DNA of 64,000 nucleotides from an uncultured Vibrio sp. (GTDB taxonomy: Bacteria > Pseudomonadota > Gammaproteobacteria > Enterobacterales > Vibrionaceae), in NCBI RefSeq assembly GCF_963675395.1, contig NZ_OY776222.1, positions 744,001 through 808,000 of the forward strand, in the 5' to 3' direction. Positions 34,949-44,376 of this stretch are shown in pieces. The notes under the pieces are model-generated. The model searched no databases. It had not been told where the DNA came from and saw only the letters and a list, made by a program, of their open reading frames with translations. Each line of letters starts with the position of its first letter. The stretch's first letter is position 1. The translations under genes and the position numbers were made by a program.

Positions 34949-36115
34949 ATGAAAGTGGTGATTGCCCCTGATTCATTTAAAGAGAGCTTGACCGCGAAGC
35001 AAGTCAGCGATGCGATTAAAAGAGGGCTTATACGCGTCTGGAAAGACGCTGAATTCGTCACTGTACCAGTTGCTGATGGTGGAGAAGGGACTGTTCAGGC
35101 GTTAGTTGATGCAACTCAAGGTGAGTTGGTTGTTGTTTCAGTGAAAGGACCACTAGGTACTAAAGTAAACGCTCATTACGGTATTCTTGGAAACCGTGAA
35201 ACCGCTGTGATCGAAATGGCAGAAGCAAGCGGTTTGCATCTAGTTCCACAAGACCAACGAGATCCTAAAAGGACAAGTAGCTTCGGTACAGGTCAACTGA
35301 TTATTGATGCTTTGGATAAAGGTATACGGCGTTTTATTATCGGATTAGGTGGTAGTGCAACGAATGATGGGGGTATTGGTATGCTCGCAGCATTGGGTGT
35401 GAGGTTTTTAAATCAAGCCGGTGAGGAAATCACATCTGATGGTGCTGGATTGGTTGAGTTAGCTGTTATTGAACACTCAAGTCTTGATGCGCGCCTAGCT
35501 GAGTGTGAGATTTTGGTGGCATGCGATGTGGACAACCCTTTGTGTGGGGAAGAAGGTGCGTCTAATGTATTTGGGCCACAAAAAGGGGCTACTAAAGAAG
35601 ATATAGAACTGCTAGATGGCGCTCTGAAAAAATTTGGAGAGTTAACGGAACAAGTCATGGGAAGGCATGTTCTGTCGGAAAAAGGCGCTGGTGCGGCAGG
35701 TGGAATGGGGGCGGCATTAATTGGCTATCTATCCTCCAGTTTGAAACCTGGTATCGAGATCGTTCTAGATACGGTTAAGCTATCAGAACATGTATCGGAT
35801 GCGGATATCGTTTTCACTGGTGAAGGGCGGATCGACCAACAAACTGTACATGGAAAAACTCCTATGGGTGTCGCCCAAGTAGCAAAGCAATTTGATCTTC
35901 CAGTCATCGCGCTTGCAGGATGCACAGGGAGAAATTATCAAGCAGTTTATGAGTGTGGCATTGACGCGGTATTTGTGTGCGTTTCACGTGCGATGAGCTT
36001 ATCAGAAGCGTTAGAGGAAGCGGAAATCAACTTGGAAAACCTTGCGGAAAATGTAGCAAGATTGAGTAATTTATCGATGTTATCTCAACCACATGTCATG
36101 CCCAAAAAAAAATAA
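34949..36115 (+). CDS. Glycerate kinase (GarK/GlxK family)
   Basis: Phosphorylates glycerate with ATP to feed glycolysis. The 388-residue protein opens with VVIAPDSFKESLTAKQVS, followed by PVADGGEGTVQAL, GLGGSATNDGGIGMLAALG and GEGRIDQQT, all glycerate kinase type 1 motifs. It lies after the permease terminator, preceded by TTTTAGGAG. Glycerate is not a product of the OtnK/OtnC route, so this points to a parallel substrate or a side reaction. Confidence 0.93.
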   Translation: MKVVIAPDSFKESLTAKQVSDAIKRGLIRVWKDAEFVTVPVADGGEGTVQALVDATQGELVVVSVKGPLGTKVNAHYGILGNRETAVIEMAEASGLHLVPQDQRDPKRTSSFGTGQLIIDALDKGIRRFIIGLGGSATNDGGIGMLAALGVRFLNQAGEEITSDGAGLVELAVIEHSSLDARLAECEILVACDVDNPLCGEEGASNVFGPQKGATKEDIELLDGALKKFGELTEQVMGRHVLSEKGAGAAGGMGAALIGYLSSSLKPGIEIVLDTVKLSEHVSDADIVFTGEGRIDQQTVHGKTPMGVAQVAKQFDLPVIALAGCTGRNYQAVYECGIDAVFVCVSRAMSLSEALEEAEINLENLAENVARLSNLSMLSQPHVMPKKK

Positions 36116-36375
36116 AAATGGTTTGTTGTCCTTATTTAGCCAAGGATAGGCTTTTGATACATGATCTAGCAGACAAGCTATCAACCTTATAATCAAACAT
36201 TGCTTAGTGTTTCGAACGCAATGTCTTAGCCAATTTCTCGACAATATTGTCATGTGCTTCTCGAAATAAGCTCTTTTCAGAATCGGTAAACTAAGTCTAC
36301 ATTTGCTCATTTTCGCTTTAATCACTAATACTTACTGTTATGGACTTAGCACCAGCGCCGAGCAAAGGAAGTATT

Positions 36376-38466
36376 GTGAAGAAACTGCGTATCAGCTCAT
36401 GCTCTCTAAACCAGACCCCAATGGATTGGACTGGAAACCTGCACAACATTCAAAAAGCAATCAATATTGCGTATCAAGCGGGCTCTGAACTGCTCATTAC
36501 GCCTGAGCTATGTATTTCTGGTTATGGTTGCGAAGATTTTTTCCATAGTCCTCATGTCTCTGAGCGGGCGCTTAAAAGTGTCTTCGACTTACTACCATCG
36601 ATTCCAGCAAGTATGGCGGTATCCGTTGGTTTACCCGTGATGATCAACAATCGGGTTTACAATGGCGTTGCGCTGCTTACGCATGAAGGAATTCAAGGCA
36701 TCTCTCTAAAGCGGAATTTAGCTGCGAATGGTCTTCATTATGAGCAACGTTGGTTTACGCCTTGGACTCGAGATAAAAACGCGACGGTGGTACTCAAAGA
36801 GGGGACACCACCTGTGCGTGTTGGCAATCTGGTTTACAGCGTTAACGGTGTCAAAGTTGGTTTTGAAATCTGCGAAGATGCCTGGGTCGCCGACCGAACT
36901 TCGGAACGTTTCTTTAATCAGGGCGTGGAAGTCATTGCTAACCCAAGCGCCAGTCACTTTGCGATTGGAAAATCGTTAACCCGGAAGCGGCTTGTAGAAG
37001 AATCGAGCCGTGTTTATTCGGCATGTTATGTGTATTCCAACCTCTCTGGATGTGAATCTGGCCGTGCAATTTATGATGCTGGAGTGATGATTGCGGTTGA
37101 TGGCAGTTTAGTTGCTAAAGGCGAACGGTTTCACATGAGTGATGTTGAAGTCATTACGGCAGATATCGATTTAGCCCGCAGTCGGATTGGTCAAATTAAT
37201 AACAGCCAGCGCTATTATGAAAAGCATGACTTCGATATGGAAGCGATCGTTAAAGTCACACTCAGTGAAACGTCCGATCGTCCCAAGTTATGTGTACCGC
37301 CACTCAATCAACCTTGGGAAGAGAGCGAGAACCTGGAACATGAAGAAGCACTGCGTGCGATAGCGATCGGTTTGCGCGATTGGTTGAAGAAAACTCACAC
37401 TGGTGGCTACGCGCTTTCGTTAAGTGGTGGGGCTGATTCTGCATTAGTTGCGAGCGCTGTTTATGCAGCCGTTATCCTAGAGCTTTGGGAGCTGGCTTCT
37501 AAAACAGAGAAAGGTGCCGAGTGTGTTCTGCCTACTCACTTGAGTCAATTTATACATGAAGATCAAAGAGATGAATTTAAGCAATCGGATACAACAGACG
37601 ATCAGCATCAACTCGTCATGGATACTGCGTCGGCAATCATGGCGAATATGTTAACCACTGCGTATCAGGCCAGTGCTAACAGTGGTTCAGTAACTCGTAC
37701 CGCTGCGCAAAAAGTTGCGGATTCTTTTGGGGCGAAATTTCTAAACCTAAATGTTGCCGAGGTGGTTAAGAATTACGAGTCGATGATATCAAAAGCAACT
37801 CACCTCGATCTCAATTGGGAGGATCACGATATCGCGCTACAAAATATTCAGGCACGGGTACGCTCACCGAGTATTTGGTTCATTGCTAATCTGGAAAATA
37901 AACTGCTGCTTACGACAAGTAATATGTCGGAAGGGGCGGTAGGCTACTGCACCATGGATGGCGACTCTTCTGGTGTGCTCGCGCCTATCTCCGGCGTTAC
38001 TAAAAGCCGAATTCTCAAATTACTTGTATGGCTAGAGCAGAAAGGGTTCTATTGTACAGGTAATCACATCATGAAGCTTGATGCGCTTGCATACATAAAT
38101 AATCAACGACCTACCGCAGAACTGCGTCCCGAAGAGCAACGTGATGAAGATGATTTGATGCCCTATGAGGTACTTGATCGCATGGTCTTTTTGACGTTAG
38201 AAGCCGGTATGTCGCCAATAGATATTTTTGAGGTGATGACGGAAGAATTTGAACTCATCGACAAACAAACAATGGCCTCATATATTGTCAAATTTTTTAA
38301 GTTGCTATTTCGCAATCAATGGAAACGCGACCGTCAGGCTCCGGGTTTCCATATCGAACTAAATAGCTTGGATCCAAAAACCTATAAACGATTTCCGCTT
38401 TTAAGCTCTGGATACCAAGAGGAGCTTGCCTTCATTGAGGATAATTGTTGGATGAAAGACAGCTAG
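36376..38466 (+). CDS. nadE: Glutamine-dependent NAD synthetase
   Basis: Makes NAD from nicotinate adenine dinucleotide, using glutamine as ammonia source. N-terminal nitrilase-type amidase domain (about residues 1-280: TPELCISGYG with the catalytic Glu, FEICEDAW with the catalytic Cys) and C-terminal synthetase with the phosphate loop LSLSGGADSALV. I chose the GTG at 36376 (AAGGAAG 5 bases upstream, protein begins KKLRISSCSLNQ). The ATG at 36340 would add an odd 12-residue leader. About 696 residues, typical for the large form. Confidence 0.92.
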   Translation: MKKLRISSCSLNQTPMDWTGNLHNIQKAINIAYQAGSELLITPELCISGYGCEDFFHSPHVSERALKSVFDLLPSIPASMAVSVGLPVMINNRVYNGVALLTHEGIQGISLKRNLAANGLHYEQRWFTPWTRDKNATVVLKEGTPPVRVGNLVYSVNGVKVGFEICEDAWVADRTSERFFNQGVEVIANPSASHFAIGKSLTRKRLVEESSRVYSACYVYSNLSGCESGRAIYDAGVMIAVDGSLVAKGERFHMSDVEVITADIDLARSRIGQINNSQRYYEKHDFDMEAIVKVTLSETSDRPKLCVPPLNQPWEESENLEHEEALRAIAIGLRDWLKKTHTGGYALSLSGGADSALVASAVYAAVILELWELASKTEKGAECVLPTHLSQFIHEDQRDEFKQSDTTDDQHQLVMDTASAIMANMLTTAYQASANSGSVTRTAAQKVADSFGAKFLNLNVAEVVKNYESMISKATHLDLNWEDHDIALQNIQARVRSPSIWFIANLENKLLLTTSNMSEGAVGYCTMDGDSSGVLAPISGVTKSRILKLLVWLEQKGFYCTGNHIMKLDALAYINNQRPTAELRPEEQRDEDDLMPYEVLDRMVFLTLEAGMSPIDIFEVMTEEFELIDKQTMASYIVKFFKLLFRNQWKRDRQAPGFHIELNSLDPKTYKRFPLLSSGYQEELAFIEDNCWMKDS

Positions 38467-38610
38467 CGTAATCCCATATCGTTATAAACGCTATTTAGTT
38501 TTACTTTTTTGTTCTCACAGTGTAGTCAGTTTGACTGGCTGGTTTCAGGCGTTGTTTTAAGTGCCTATGTTTTTTAAGAGACTATTCTCAAGTGACAATA
38601 TTGCAATTGA

Positions 38611-38793
38611 TTATGTGAAGAAGATGATCTGATCATCATCAGATGTGACCAAACTTGCTTTCTTTTGTTCAATCAACTGGGCTGCGCATGCTGGAGTTAC
38701 AGCTTGCACTTGGCCTTTAGATTTAAGTGTTAATGTTTCCCATGCCTGATCTCGGTATTTACCTGCTTGAGTATATTGAATGAGTACTTTCAT
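38611..38793 (-). CDS. Small protein of unknown function (60 residues)
   Basis: I do not recognise this gene. It has a good ribosome site (GGAG 8 bases before the ATG), so it is probably expressed. The protein is soluble and shows no signal peptide or membrane helix. The middle pattern VTPACAAQLIEQKKASL resembles a short helical motif common in small phage-type proteins. It stands alone between nadE and the radical SAM gene. Confidence 0.55.
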   Translation of the reverse strand: MKVLIQYTQAGKYRDQAWETLTLKSKGQVQAVTPACAAQLIEQKKASLVTSDDDQIIFFT

Positions 38794-39166
38794 CGTCGTC
38801 GCTCCGTTGTCATTGACGTGCTACTAAAACTAATCGGTTTATTTCGGTTGCACACTAGTTAAAAATGCAAACATAAATTTAACTAAATGAATTGGACACC
38901 TTTCTGCTCTGAGCACAGTCGGAGTAACATAATGAATAATAAATAAATTACTAAAGTAAAAATGCGAACGCTTTTTCAGATAATTCACTTTTCAATGCCT
39001 GGTTAAACACTCAATTTGTATTGCTTAAAACTGAGATTAACTGGCTGTTGCTACTTTTGCTGGTGGAAATAATTTGAAGAACGTTGCGCGGGTAATCGGA
39101 GCAACCACGACAAATTGCAAAGGCTTAGCTTGAGAATACAAATGGTGTAGCCCTTCTAGTTGTAAA
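38794..39166. other. Intergenic region after the radical SAM gene
   Basis: 373 bases, AT-rich. On the minus strand a 48-codon open stretch follows the radical SAM stop in another frame but has no start codon or ribosome site. No terminator hairpin was recognised. Confidence 0.4.
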
Positions 39167-40255
39167 TCAAAGCCGATGGATAGCTACAGGAATACGCCTC
39201 GGGCCAAAGTTTTCTCTTGGTCCTGCAAATCGCCCAGGCACTTCGTGGCCACAGTGATTGCAGTGGCCAGTGTCGTCTAAATGGTATTCCCCGAGTTGAT
39301 ACCAATCTCTTTCTATGACTGGTTTACCGCAAGAAGGGCAGTAGGTAGCGTCGGAATTTGGATCGTGAACGTTTCCACAGTAAACAAAGTTCAACCCGTG
39401 CGAGAGGGCGATATCCCGAGCTCGTAATAAGGTGCTCAGTGGCGTCCTGCCCTTTTCAAGCATTTTGAAGTCTGGGTGGAAGGCACTGAAATGGAGCGGA
39501 ACATCAGGCCCTAAATTTTCGAATATCCATTGGCACATGGCGTTGAGCTCATTATCACTGTCATTTTCACCAGGGATGAGCAAAGTGGTGATTTCGAACC
39601 ACACGTTGGTTTCTTTTTTTAGATACAGCAGGGTATCAAGAACAGGCTGCAAGTGGCCGTGGCATATTTTGTGATAGAAATGTTCAGTGAACCCTTTCAA
39701 ATCGATATTCGCCGCATCCATATGGCGGTAGAACTCTTCTCTCGGTTCTTCGCAGATATAGCCTGCGCTAACTGCAACGCTTTTCAAACCAAGCGCACGC
39801 GCCGCGATGGCAGCATCGATTGCATACTCCATAAATACGACCGGATCGTTGTAGGTAAACGCTAAGCTTTTACAACCGTATTTTAGGGCTGTTTCTGCCA
39901 ACTCTTCCGGCATTGCCGTGTCGCACAAAGTATCAAATTCACGCGACTTACTGATATCCCAATTCTGACAGAACTGGCAACTGAGGTTACAACCAGCGGT
40001 CCCGAAGCTGAGAACACTGGACCCCGGATAGAAGTGGTTAAGAGGCTTTTTCTCTATGGGATCGATGCAAAACCCTGATGAACGGCCATAACTGGTTAGT
40101 ACGATTTCTCCTTGCTTATGCATACGCACGAAACAGGCACCACGCTTTCCTTCTCGAAGGGTACATTTACGCGGGCACACATCACAACACACGCGACCGT
40201 CTTCTAGCTTATGCCAGTAGCGAGTTGGGAAATAATCGGGAGGAGAGGTTTGCAT
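39167..40255 (-). CDS. AmmeMemoRadiSam system radical SAM enzyme
   Basis: Radical SAM protein of a widespread three-part system of unknown function. The iron-sulfur motif CNLSCQFCQNWD is intact. An N-terminal cysteine set (CCDVCPRKC, GACFVR) and a C-terminal zinc ribbon (CPSCGKP, CNHCGHE) bracket the barrel. 362 residues. Divergent from the memo/ammecr1 pair, 64 bases away, so all three parts of the system are together. Formerly labelled as a pyruvate formate-lyase activator relative; that role is not supported here. Confidence 0.92.
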   Translation of the reverse strand: MQTSPPDYFPTRYWHKLEDGRVCCDVCPRKCTLREGKRGACFVRMHKQGEIVLTSYGRSSGFCIDPIEKKPLNHFYPGSSVLSFGTAGCNLSCQFCQNWDISKSREFDTLCDTAMPEELAETALKYGCKSLAFTYNDPVVFMEYAIDAAIAARALGLKSVAVSAGYICEEPREEFYRHMDAANIDLKGFTEHFYHKICHGHLQPVLDTLLYLKKETNVWFEITTLLIPGENDSDNELNAMCQWIFENLGPDVPLHFSAFHPDFKMLEKGRTPLSTLLRARDIALSHGLNFVYCGNVHDPNSDATYCPSCGKPVIERDWYQLGEYHLDDTGHCNHCGHEVPGRFAGPRENFGPRRIPVAIHRL

Positions 40256-40319
40256 AGTGAATTCACCCTCTAATGACCTACACTAAAAGTATAGTTGATG
40301 CAATACGAGTAGGAATGTA

Positions 40320-41123
40320 ATGAAATATCGGGAAGCCGCGGTGGCCGGAAGATTTTATCCCGCAACAGCACATGAACTCACAAGTCAGCTCGCCGATTAT
40401 TTCTCCGAGCAAGCACTGTTAACTGAGGCGCCAAAGGCACTGATTGTGCCCCATGCAGGCTACTTTTATTCCGGTGAAGTCGCTGCCAAGGGGTATCGCC
40501 TACTTAGTAATAGCACCGAGAATTGCTCTCGTGTGGTGTTGCTCGGGCCAAGTCATCATGTCGCACTCGACGGGTGTGCAGTGCCGGACAGTGATGTTTT
40601 TCTAACCCCAATGGGAGAAGTGATGATTGATCGCGATGGTGTTGAAGATTTACTGTCGCAAGAGCTGGTCACAACGTCAGATCAAGCTCATCATTGGGAA
40701 CACTCTTTAGAGGTGCAACTTCCTTTCCTGCAATATTGTCTCGATGACTTTACGCTTTTGCCGATAGTCGTAGGTCGCGACTTGCATGGAACCGTTAAGC
40801 GGATATTGGAAGCGGTGACAAAAACGCCTGACACTCTGATTGTGGTGAGTAGCGATCTCAGTCATTACCATCCTTACAGCGAAGCCAATGAGATTGATGC
40901 CGATACCATTCAGCGTGTTTTGTCGTTCGGCAGTAATATTCACCCAGAACGAGCGTGTGGCTGCAATGCAATCAATGGATTGCTCGAATTCGCTAAAGAA
41001 CAACACTGGGAAATCAAGTGTGTGAACTACACCAACTCGGGTGATGTTATGGCTCATCATGAAAACCGGTCCCCAGAGCAGTCCGAAGGAGTCGTCGGTT
41101 ATGCCAGCTTCATCTTGTTTTGA
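40320..41123 (+). CDS. AmmeMemoRadiSam system protein B (MEMO1 family)
   Basis: Homologue of human MEMO1, a metal-binding protein related in fold to extradiol dioxygenases. 267 residues with REAAVAGRFYPA, VPHAGYFYSGEVAAKGY, LGPSHHVALDG and SSDLSHYHPY, which include the conserved His, Asp and Cys (GCNAINGL) metal-site residues. Its last 23 bases overlap the next gene, suggesting coupled translation. Confidence 0.93.
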   Translation: MKYREAAVAGRFYPATAHELTSQLADYFSEQALLTEAPKALIVPHAGYFYSGEVAAKGYRLLSNSTENCSRVVLLGPSHHVALDGCAVPDSDVFLTPMGEVMIDRDGVEDLLSQELVTTSDQAHHWEHSLEVQLPFLQYCLDDFTLLPIVVGRDLHGTVKRILEAVTKTPDTLIVVSSDLSHYHPYSEANEIDADTIQRVLSFGSNIHPERACGCNAINGLLEFAKEQHWEIKCVNYTNSGDVMAHHENRSPEQSEGVVGYASFILF

Positions 41124-41679
41124 ATTAAGTCAGGAGGCGAAAACGCGCCTTTTACAAATGGTGTGGCAGGTTCTTGATGAAGCGATCAGAGGAAATGGAT
41201 TGCAACTGCCGCCAGAGCCAGACGATAAGGCGTTACTCGAGCCAGCAGCGAGCTTTGTTACGTTACAACATCACGGAAAGTTGCGTGGCTGCATTGGATC
41301 TTTAAAAGCAAATGAACCACTGTGGCTTAACGTGTGCAAAAATGCGTATTCCAGCGGCTTTCAGGACTCACGATTTCTGCCACTTACGACGGCTGATCGG
41401 GCTGGATTGAACGTCGATATATCCGTCTTATCAGATCTTAAACCTCTAAAAAACCATGGTGAAGCAAACTTACTGGCAACATTACGTCCCGGTATTGATG
41501 GGCTGTTATTAGAAGATGAAGGGCACCGGGCTGTTTTTCTTCCTTCTGTGTGGGAAGTTTTGCCTACGCCTGAGCAGTTTGTTCGCGCACTAAAGCGCAA
41601 AGGAGGGTGGTCAGAAACTTACTGGAACGAAGGCATCGTTATCCATCACTTCACAACCGACGTTATCTCAGAAATATAG
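41101..41679 (+). CDS. AmmeMemoRadiSam system protein A (AMMECR1 family)
   Basis: Bacterial AMMECR1-domain protein, third part of the system. It holds the invariant segment LRGCIGSL near residue 62 and VWEVLPTPEQFVRALKRKGG near the end. I chose the ATG at 41101 (AAGGAG 9 bases upstream); the longer frame from 41041 would lie inside the MEMO gene. About 192 residues. Biochemical role unknown. Confidence 0.92.
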   Translation: MPASSCFELSQEAKTRLLQMVWQVLDEAIRGNGLQLPPEPDDKALLEPAASFVTLQHHGKLRGCIGSLKANEPLWLNVCKNAYSSGFQDSRFLPLTTADRAGLNVDISVLSDLKPLKNHGEANLLATLRPGIDGLLLEDEGHRAVFLPSVWEVLPTPEQFVRALKRKGGWSETYWNEGIVIHHFTTDVISEI

Positions 41680-41694
41680 TTTAAGCCGCTGGTT

Positions 41695-42300
41695 CTATTT
41701 CTGACTTTGCAGAGTATGGGTAGGGTAGCGGTTTATCACATTTTCTAATGTCATGATTCCAAACATGATTTTTCTAACAAAAGACTCCGAGCTGCCAACA
41801 AAGTAAAAATGGGGATGCTTGGACCAGATTCGTTGCAGCTTTTTGTCTAATTTTGCTGCTTGTTCCAGAGATTCACTTCTGGTTGGATTGTTGCTGCTGA
41901 TGTCTTGCCCAGATGCCGCGGCAGACTCAAAAAAGATCACGGCATCATATCGTTCAAGTTCTTGCTCGAATGTCGAGTTTACTTGCTTAAAAAAGTCACT
42001 TTCCGAGTTGGGCCAATAAGCGAGACCATCAAGTGAACCACGGTCACAGACTAACAATCTATCCGGGTACTGGATCTTATGGATATCTTCGAGGTTTTTT
42101 TGCAGTTGGAAAATGGTCTTTTGTACCATCTTAATACTTTGTTCGTTATCAGAGCGGGCGACACCACCAGAGAAGAGCAAAGTGGCTGCTTCAGGAACAA
42201 CAACAATCTTATCCCTTAGCTCTCTGCGAAATAGATCCAATGCAGTGGTTTTCCCACCACCAGGACCACCGGTTACTACAACTTGTAGCTGCTTTCTCAT
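41695..42300 (-). CDS. AAA-type P-loop ATPase
   Basis: 201-residue nucleotide-binding protein. Walker A is VVTGGPGGGKTTALDLF, and LLVCDRGSLDGLAYWP is a Walker B-like region typical of the AAA_28 group, whose members resemble nucleoside or cofactor kinases. AGAGG precedes the ATG. Convergent with the AMMECR1 gene. The substrate is unknown; kinase action on a small molecule is possible. Confidence 0.8.
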   Translation of the reverse strand: MRKQLQVVVTGGPGGGKTTALDLFRRELRDKIVVVPEAATLLFSGGVARSDNEQSIKMVQKTIFQLQKNLEDIHKIQYPDRLLVCDRGSLDGLAYWPNSESDFFKQVNSTFEQELERYDAVIFFESAAASGQDISSNNPTRSESLEQAAKLDKKLQRIWSKHPHFYFVGSSESFVRKIMFGIMTLENVINRYPTHTLQSQK

Positions 42301-42472
42301 CCTGACCTCTGGCTTTAAGTAGTTTGTTGATATTTAAAGCTTAGTCAAAAAAGAAACAAAGTTAGGCAATGTTGGGTTGAATAAACGGGTGGTTTCGATA
42401 AACCACAAAAAAACGGTGTCTGTACAAATAGCCTTGACCCCATTGAGTATGATTACGCACGCAATAAAAAGG

Positions 42473-43231
42473 CTAAATAACCTCAAACTCTAGTCGTTTT
42501 TCATCATGCATGTTGATCGAGTGTATTTCTATGCTCCCGGGGTGGAACTCACACAGAGTAATACGAGGGTCAGGAATGAAGTTATTCGCACTGTAACCTG
42601 CGCCAGTATCAATAAATAACTTATTTTTCTTTATTTTGGGGCTGTTTAACGGGGTATGGCCGGACACAACAAAATCAACGTTACTAATGTGCTTACCTGT
42701 ACTTCTTAAAATATCATCCCGCCCCCAAAGCATCGTCTTAATCGATTCTTTATCTACGGAATTTTCGTCGGGTGGCCATTGAGCGAAGGGATATTCTGCA
42801 TGTAACACGCCTATAAGTAAGGCGTTAACTTCCACACTGAGAGTCAGACTATAAAACTTTAAAACCGTTTCTCTGGCGGCTTCGTGCTCGGAGGGAGTCA
42901 GAGATTGCCACCACTCGCCGCCATTCATCACCCAGGTGGATTTTCTATAGGGATCTTGATCGTATCTTTCCAGAATAAAGCTGTCGTGGTTTCCTAACAC
43001 GGGAAAAAACCACTTTTCTCTGGCTAGGTTTAAACATTGCCATGAGCTATCTCCTCTATCGGTTAAATCACCAACCGAGAATACGCGATCGCGATACTTG
43101 TCGAAGTGGAGTGCTTTTAATGCATGAATAAGCAGTTCGAAATTACCATGAATGTCACCCACAAACAGGTCTCTGCCCTGAATGTTTCGAACAAAATATC
43201 TGTGCAACGGTAAGTCTGATGGAGTACTCAT
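42473..43231 (-). CDS. Metallophosphoesterase (PrpA-like phosphatase)
   Basis: Calcineurin-type two-metal phosphatase of about 252 residues. The full motif set is visible: FVGDIHGN, VGDLTDRGD, VLGNHDSF and VSGHTPLN. This is the arrangement of bacterial serine/threonine phosphatases and diadenosine tetraphosphatases. I start it at the ATG at 43231 (MSTPSDLP); an extension to 43381 runs into the LysR gene region and lacks family similarity. The ribosome site is weak. Confidence 0.88.
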   Translation of the reverse strand: MSTPSDLPLHRYFVRNIQGRDLFVGDIHGNFELLIHALKALHFDKYRDRVFSVGDLTDRGDSSWQCLNLAREKWFFPVLGNHDSFILERYDQDPYRKSTWVMNGGEWWQSLTPSEHEAARETVLKFYSLTLSVEVNALLIGVLHAEYPFAQWPPDENSVDKESIKTMLWGRDDILRSTGKHISNVDFVVSGHTPLNSPKIKKNKLFIDTGAGYSANNFIPDPRITLCEFHPGSIEIHSINMHDEKRLEFEVI

Positions 43232-43328
43232 AAACACCAGCCTGCTTGTCTCTAAGGCATCTAATACAAGAATAGCACAGGCGGCAGATGAACAATTTGG
43301 GCTGGTTAACAAACGGCCCCGATGAAAT

Positions 43329-44207
43329 CTAAGCGTTATTGACTTCAGATAAGAGAAAATCGCGAAACGTCTGATTAGCACGCGAAAGGTAGCTGTCCTT
43401 ACGCCAAGCCAGGCTCAAGTCGATTTCGAATGTTTCAGCAAATGGACGGGTGACTATCTCATCGTCGTTGCTTATCGCGACTTTCCACATTGGCGAAATG
43501 GCGTAGCCCTGACGAATTACCGCTTTGATCAATGGCAGTAAGTTACTGCTAAACGCGACTTTCGGTTTAATATTAACCTGTTGAGAAACTCTGTCGATTA
43601 ATGTGTGGTGATAGTAGCCTTTTTGAAACAGGACTAAGTCGTGAGCAAGGAAATCAGAATACTTAATCACTTCTTTTTCTGCCAAAGGATGATCAACGGC
43701 CATACAGACGACCATTTCTTCGCGAATTAATGGGCCGCTTTCTAATTCAGGTGTGAGATCTTTACTGGCGACGACACCAAGCTCCACTTCTCCTTCAAGC
43801 AGCATTCGTCGAATATTACGAGTACCGGTATCAAGGATGTTCATATCAATATTCGGGTATTGATGCCTGAATGCCATCACAAGAGGGGGGAAATAGTAAG
43901 AGCCGAGCATGCTGGGTACGGCAACGTCAACCAGACCCTGATCTAGTCCTTCCATTGCCTGCATCGCCAGTTTTGCATCTTCCGCCTGATTTAAGATTTG
44001 TTTGGCGTGAGAGAGAAACTCATTGCCGGCAACGGTGAGAGTAATACCGCGATCTCTGCGGTTAAACAGTGGTGTTTTTAGTTCTTGCTCTAGCTTCTTG
44101 ATACTACTGCTGATTGCTGGCTGCGCTAAATTCATCAACCTGGCTGCGGCGGATATTGAGCCGAGTTCTGCGGCGGCAACAAAATGTTTTAACTGACGTA
44201 GCTCCAT
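43329..44207 (-). CDS. LysR-family regulator
   Basis: 292-residue regulator with the N-terminal helix-turn-helix (about residues 1-60: LKHFVAAAELGSISAAARLMN) and a substrate-binding effector domain starting near residue 90. Divergent from an MFS transporter, with a 15-bp palindrome between, so it very likely controls that transporter. Inducer unknown. Confidence 0.92.
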   Translation of the reverse strand: MELRQLKHFVAAAELGSISAAARLMNLAQPAISSSIKKLEQELKTPLFNRRDRGITLTVAGNEFLSHAKQILNQAEDAKLAMQAMEGLDQGLVDVAVPSMLGSYYFPPLVMAFRHQYPNIDMNILDTGTRNIRRMLLEGEVELGVVASKDLTPELESGPLIREEMVVCMAVDHPLAEKEVIKYSDFLAHDLVLFQKGYYHHTLIDRVSQQVNIKPKVAFSSNLLPLIKAVIRQGYAISPMWKVAISNDDEIVTRPFAETFEIDLSLAWRKDSYLSRANQTFRDFLLSEVNNA

Positions 44208-44261
44208 ATCAACCCATCCTTACCTTAGTCACGTTGTGATGTCATTGGTTTATTTAAGTGT

Positions 44262-44276
44262 ATAAATAATATTTAT
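44262..44276. promoter_or_regulatory. Palindrome ATAAATA-A-TATTTAT, candidate LysR box
   Basis: Perfect 15-bp palindrome in the divergent region between the LysR gene and the MFS gene, of the size and place expected for a LysR regulator site. AT-rich, so chance is not excluded. Confidence 0.45.
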
Positions 44277-44376
44277 GGATCTGATAAATACAAAATATTT
44301 TTTTTATTGTCAATTGGTCGATACCCTTACGTTGTAACCAGTTTCATTAATTCTTTATAAGAATAAGTAGTCAGCA

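Noticed and set aside
36303-36488. 61-codon frame overlapping the nadE start
   Set aside because: Lies within the nadE 5' end in another frame and has no independent support.
39040-39185. 48-codon open stretch after the radical SAM gene, reading plausible protein-like sequence
   Set aside because: It begins right after a stop, has no usable start codon or ribosome site, and overlaps the gene end in another frame.
42389-42406. GTGGTTT-CGAT-AAACCAC hairpin before the metallophosphatase stop and the ATPase start
   Set aside because: Perfect stem but followed by A's, not T's, on the plus strand, and the minus-strand context does not fit a terminator; no role could be argued.
42473-43381. Longer form of the metallophosphatase starting at 43381
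   Set aside because: The added 50 residues run into the LysR gene end and lack family similarity; the ATG at 43231 is preferred.
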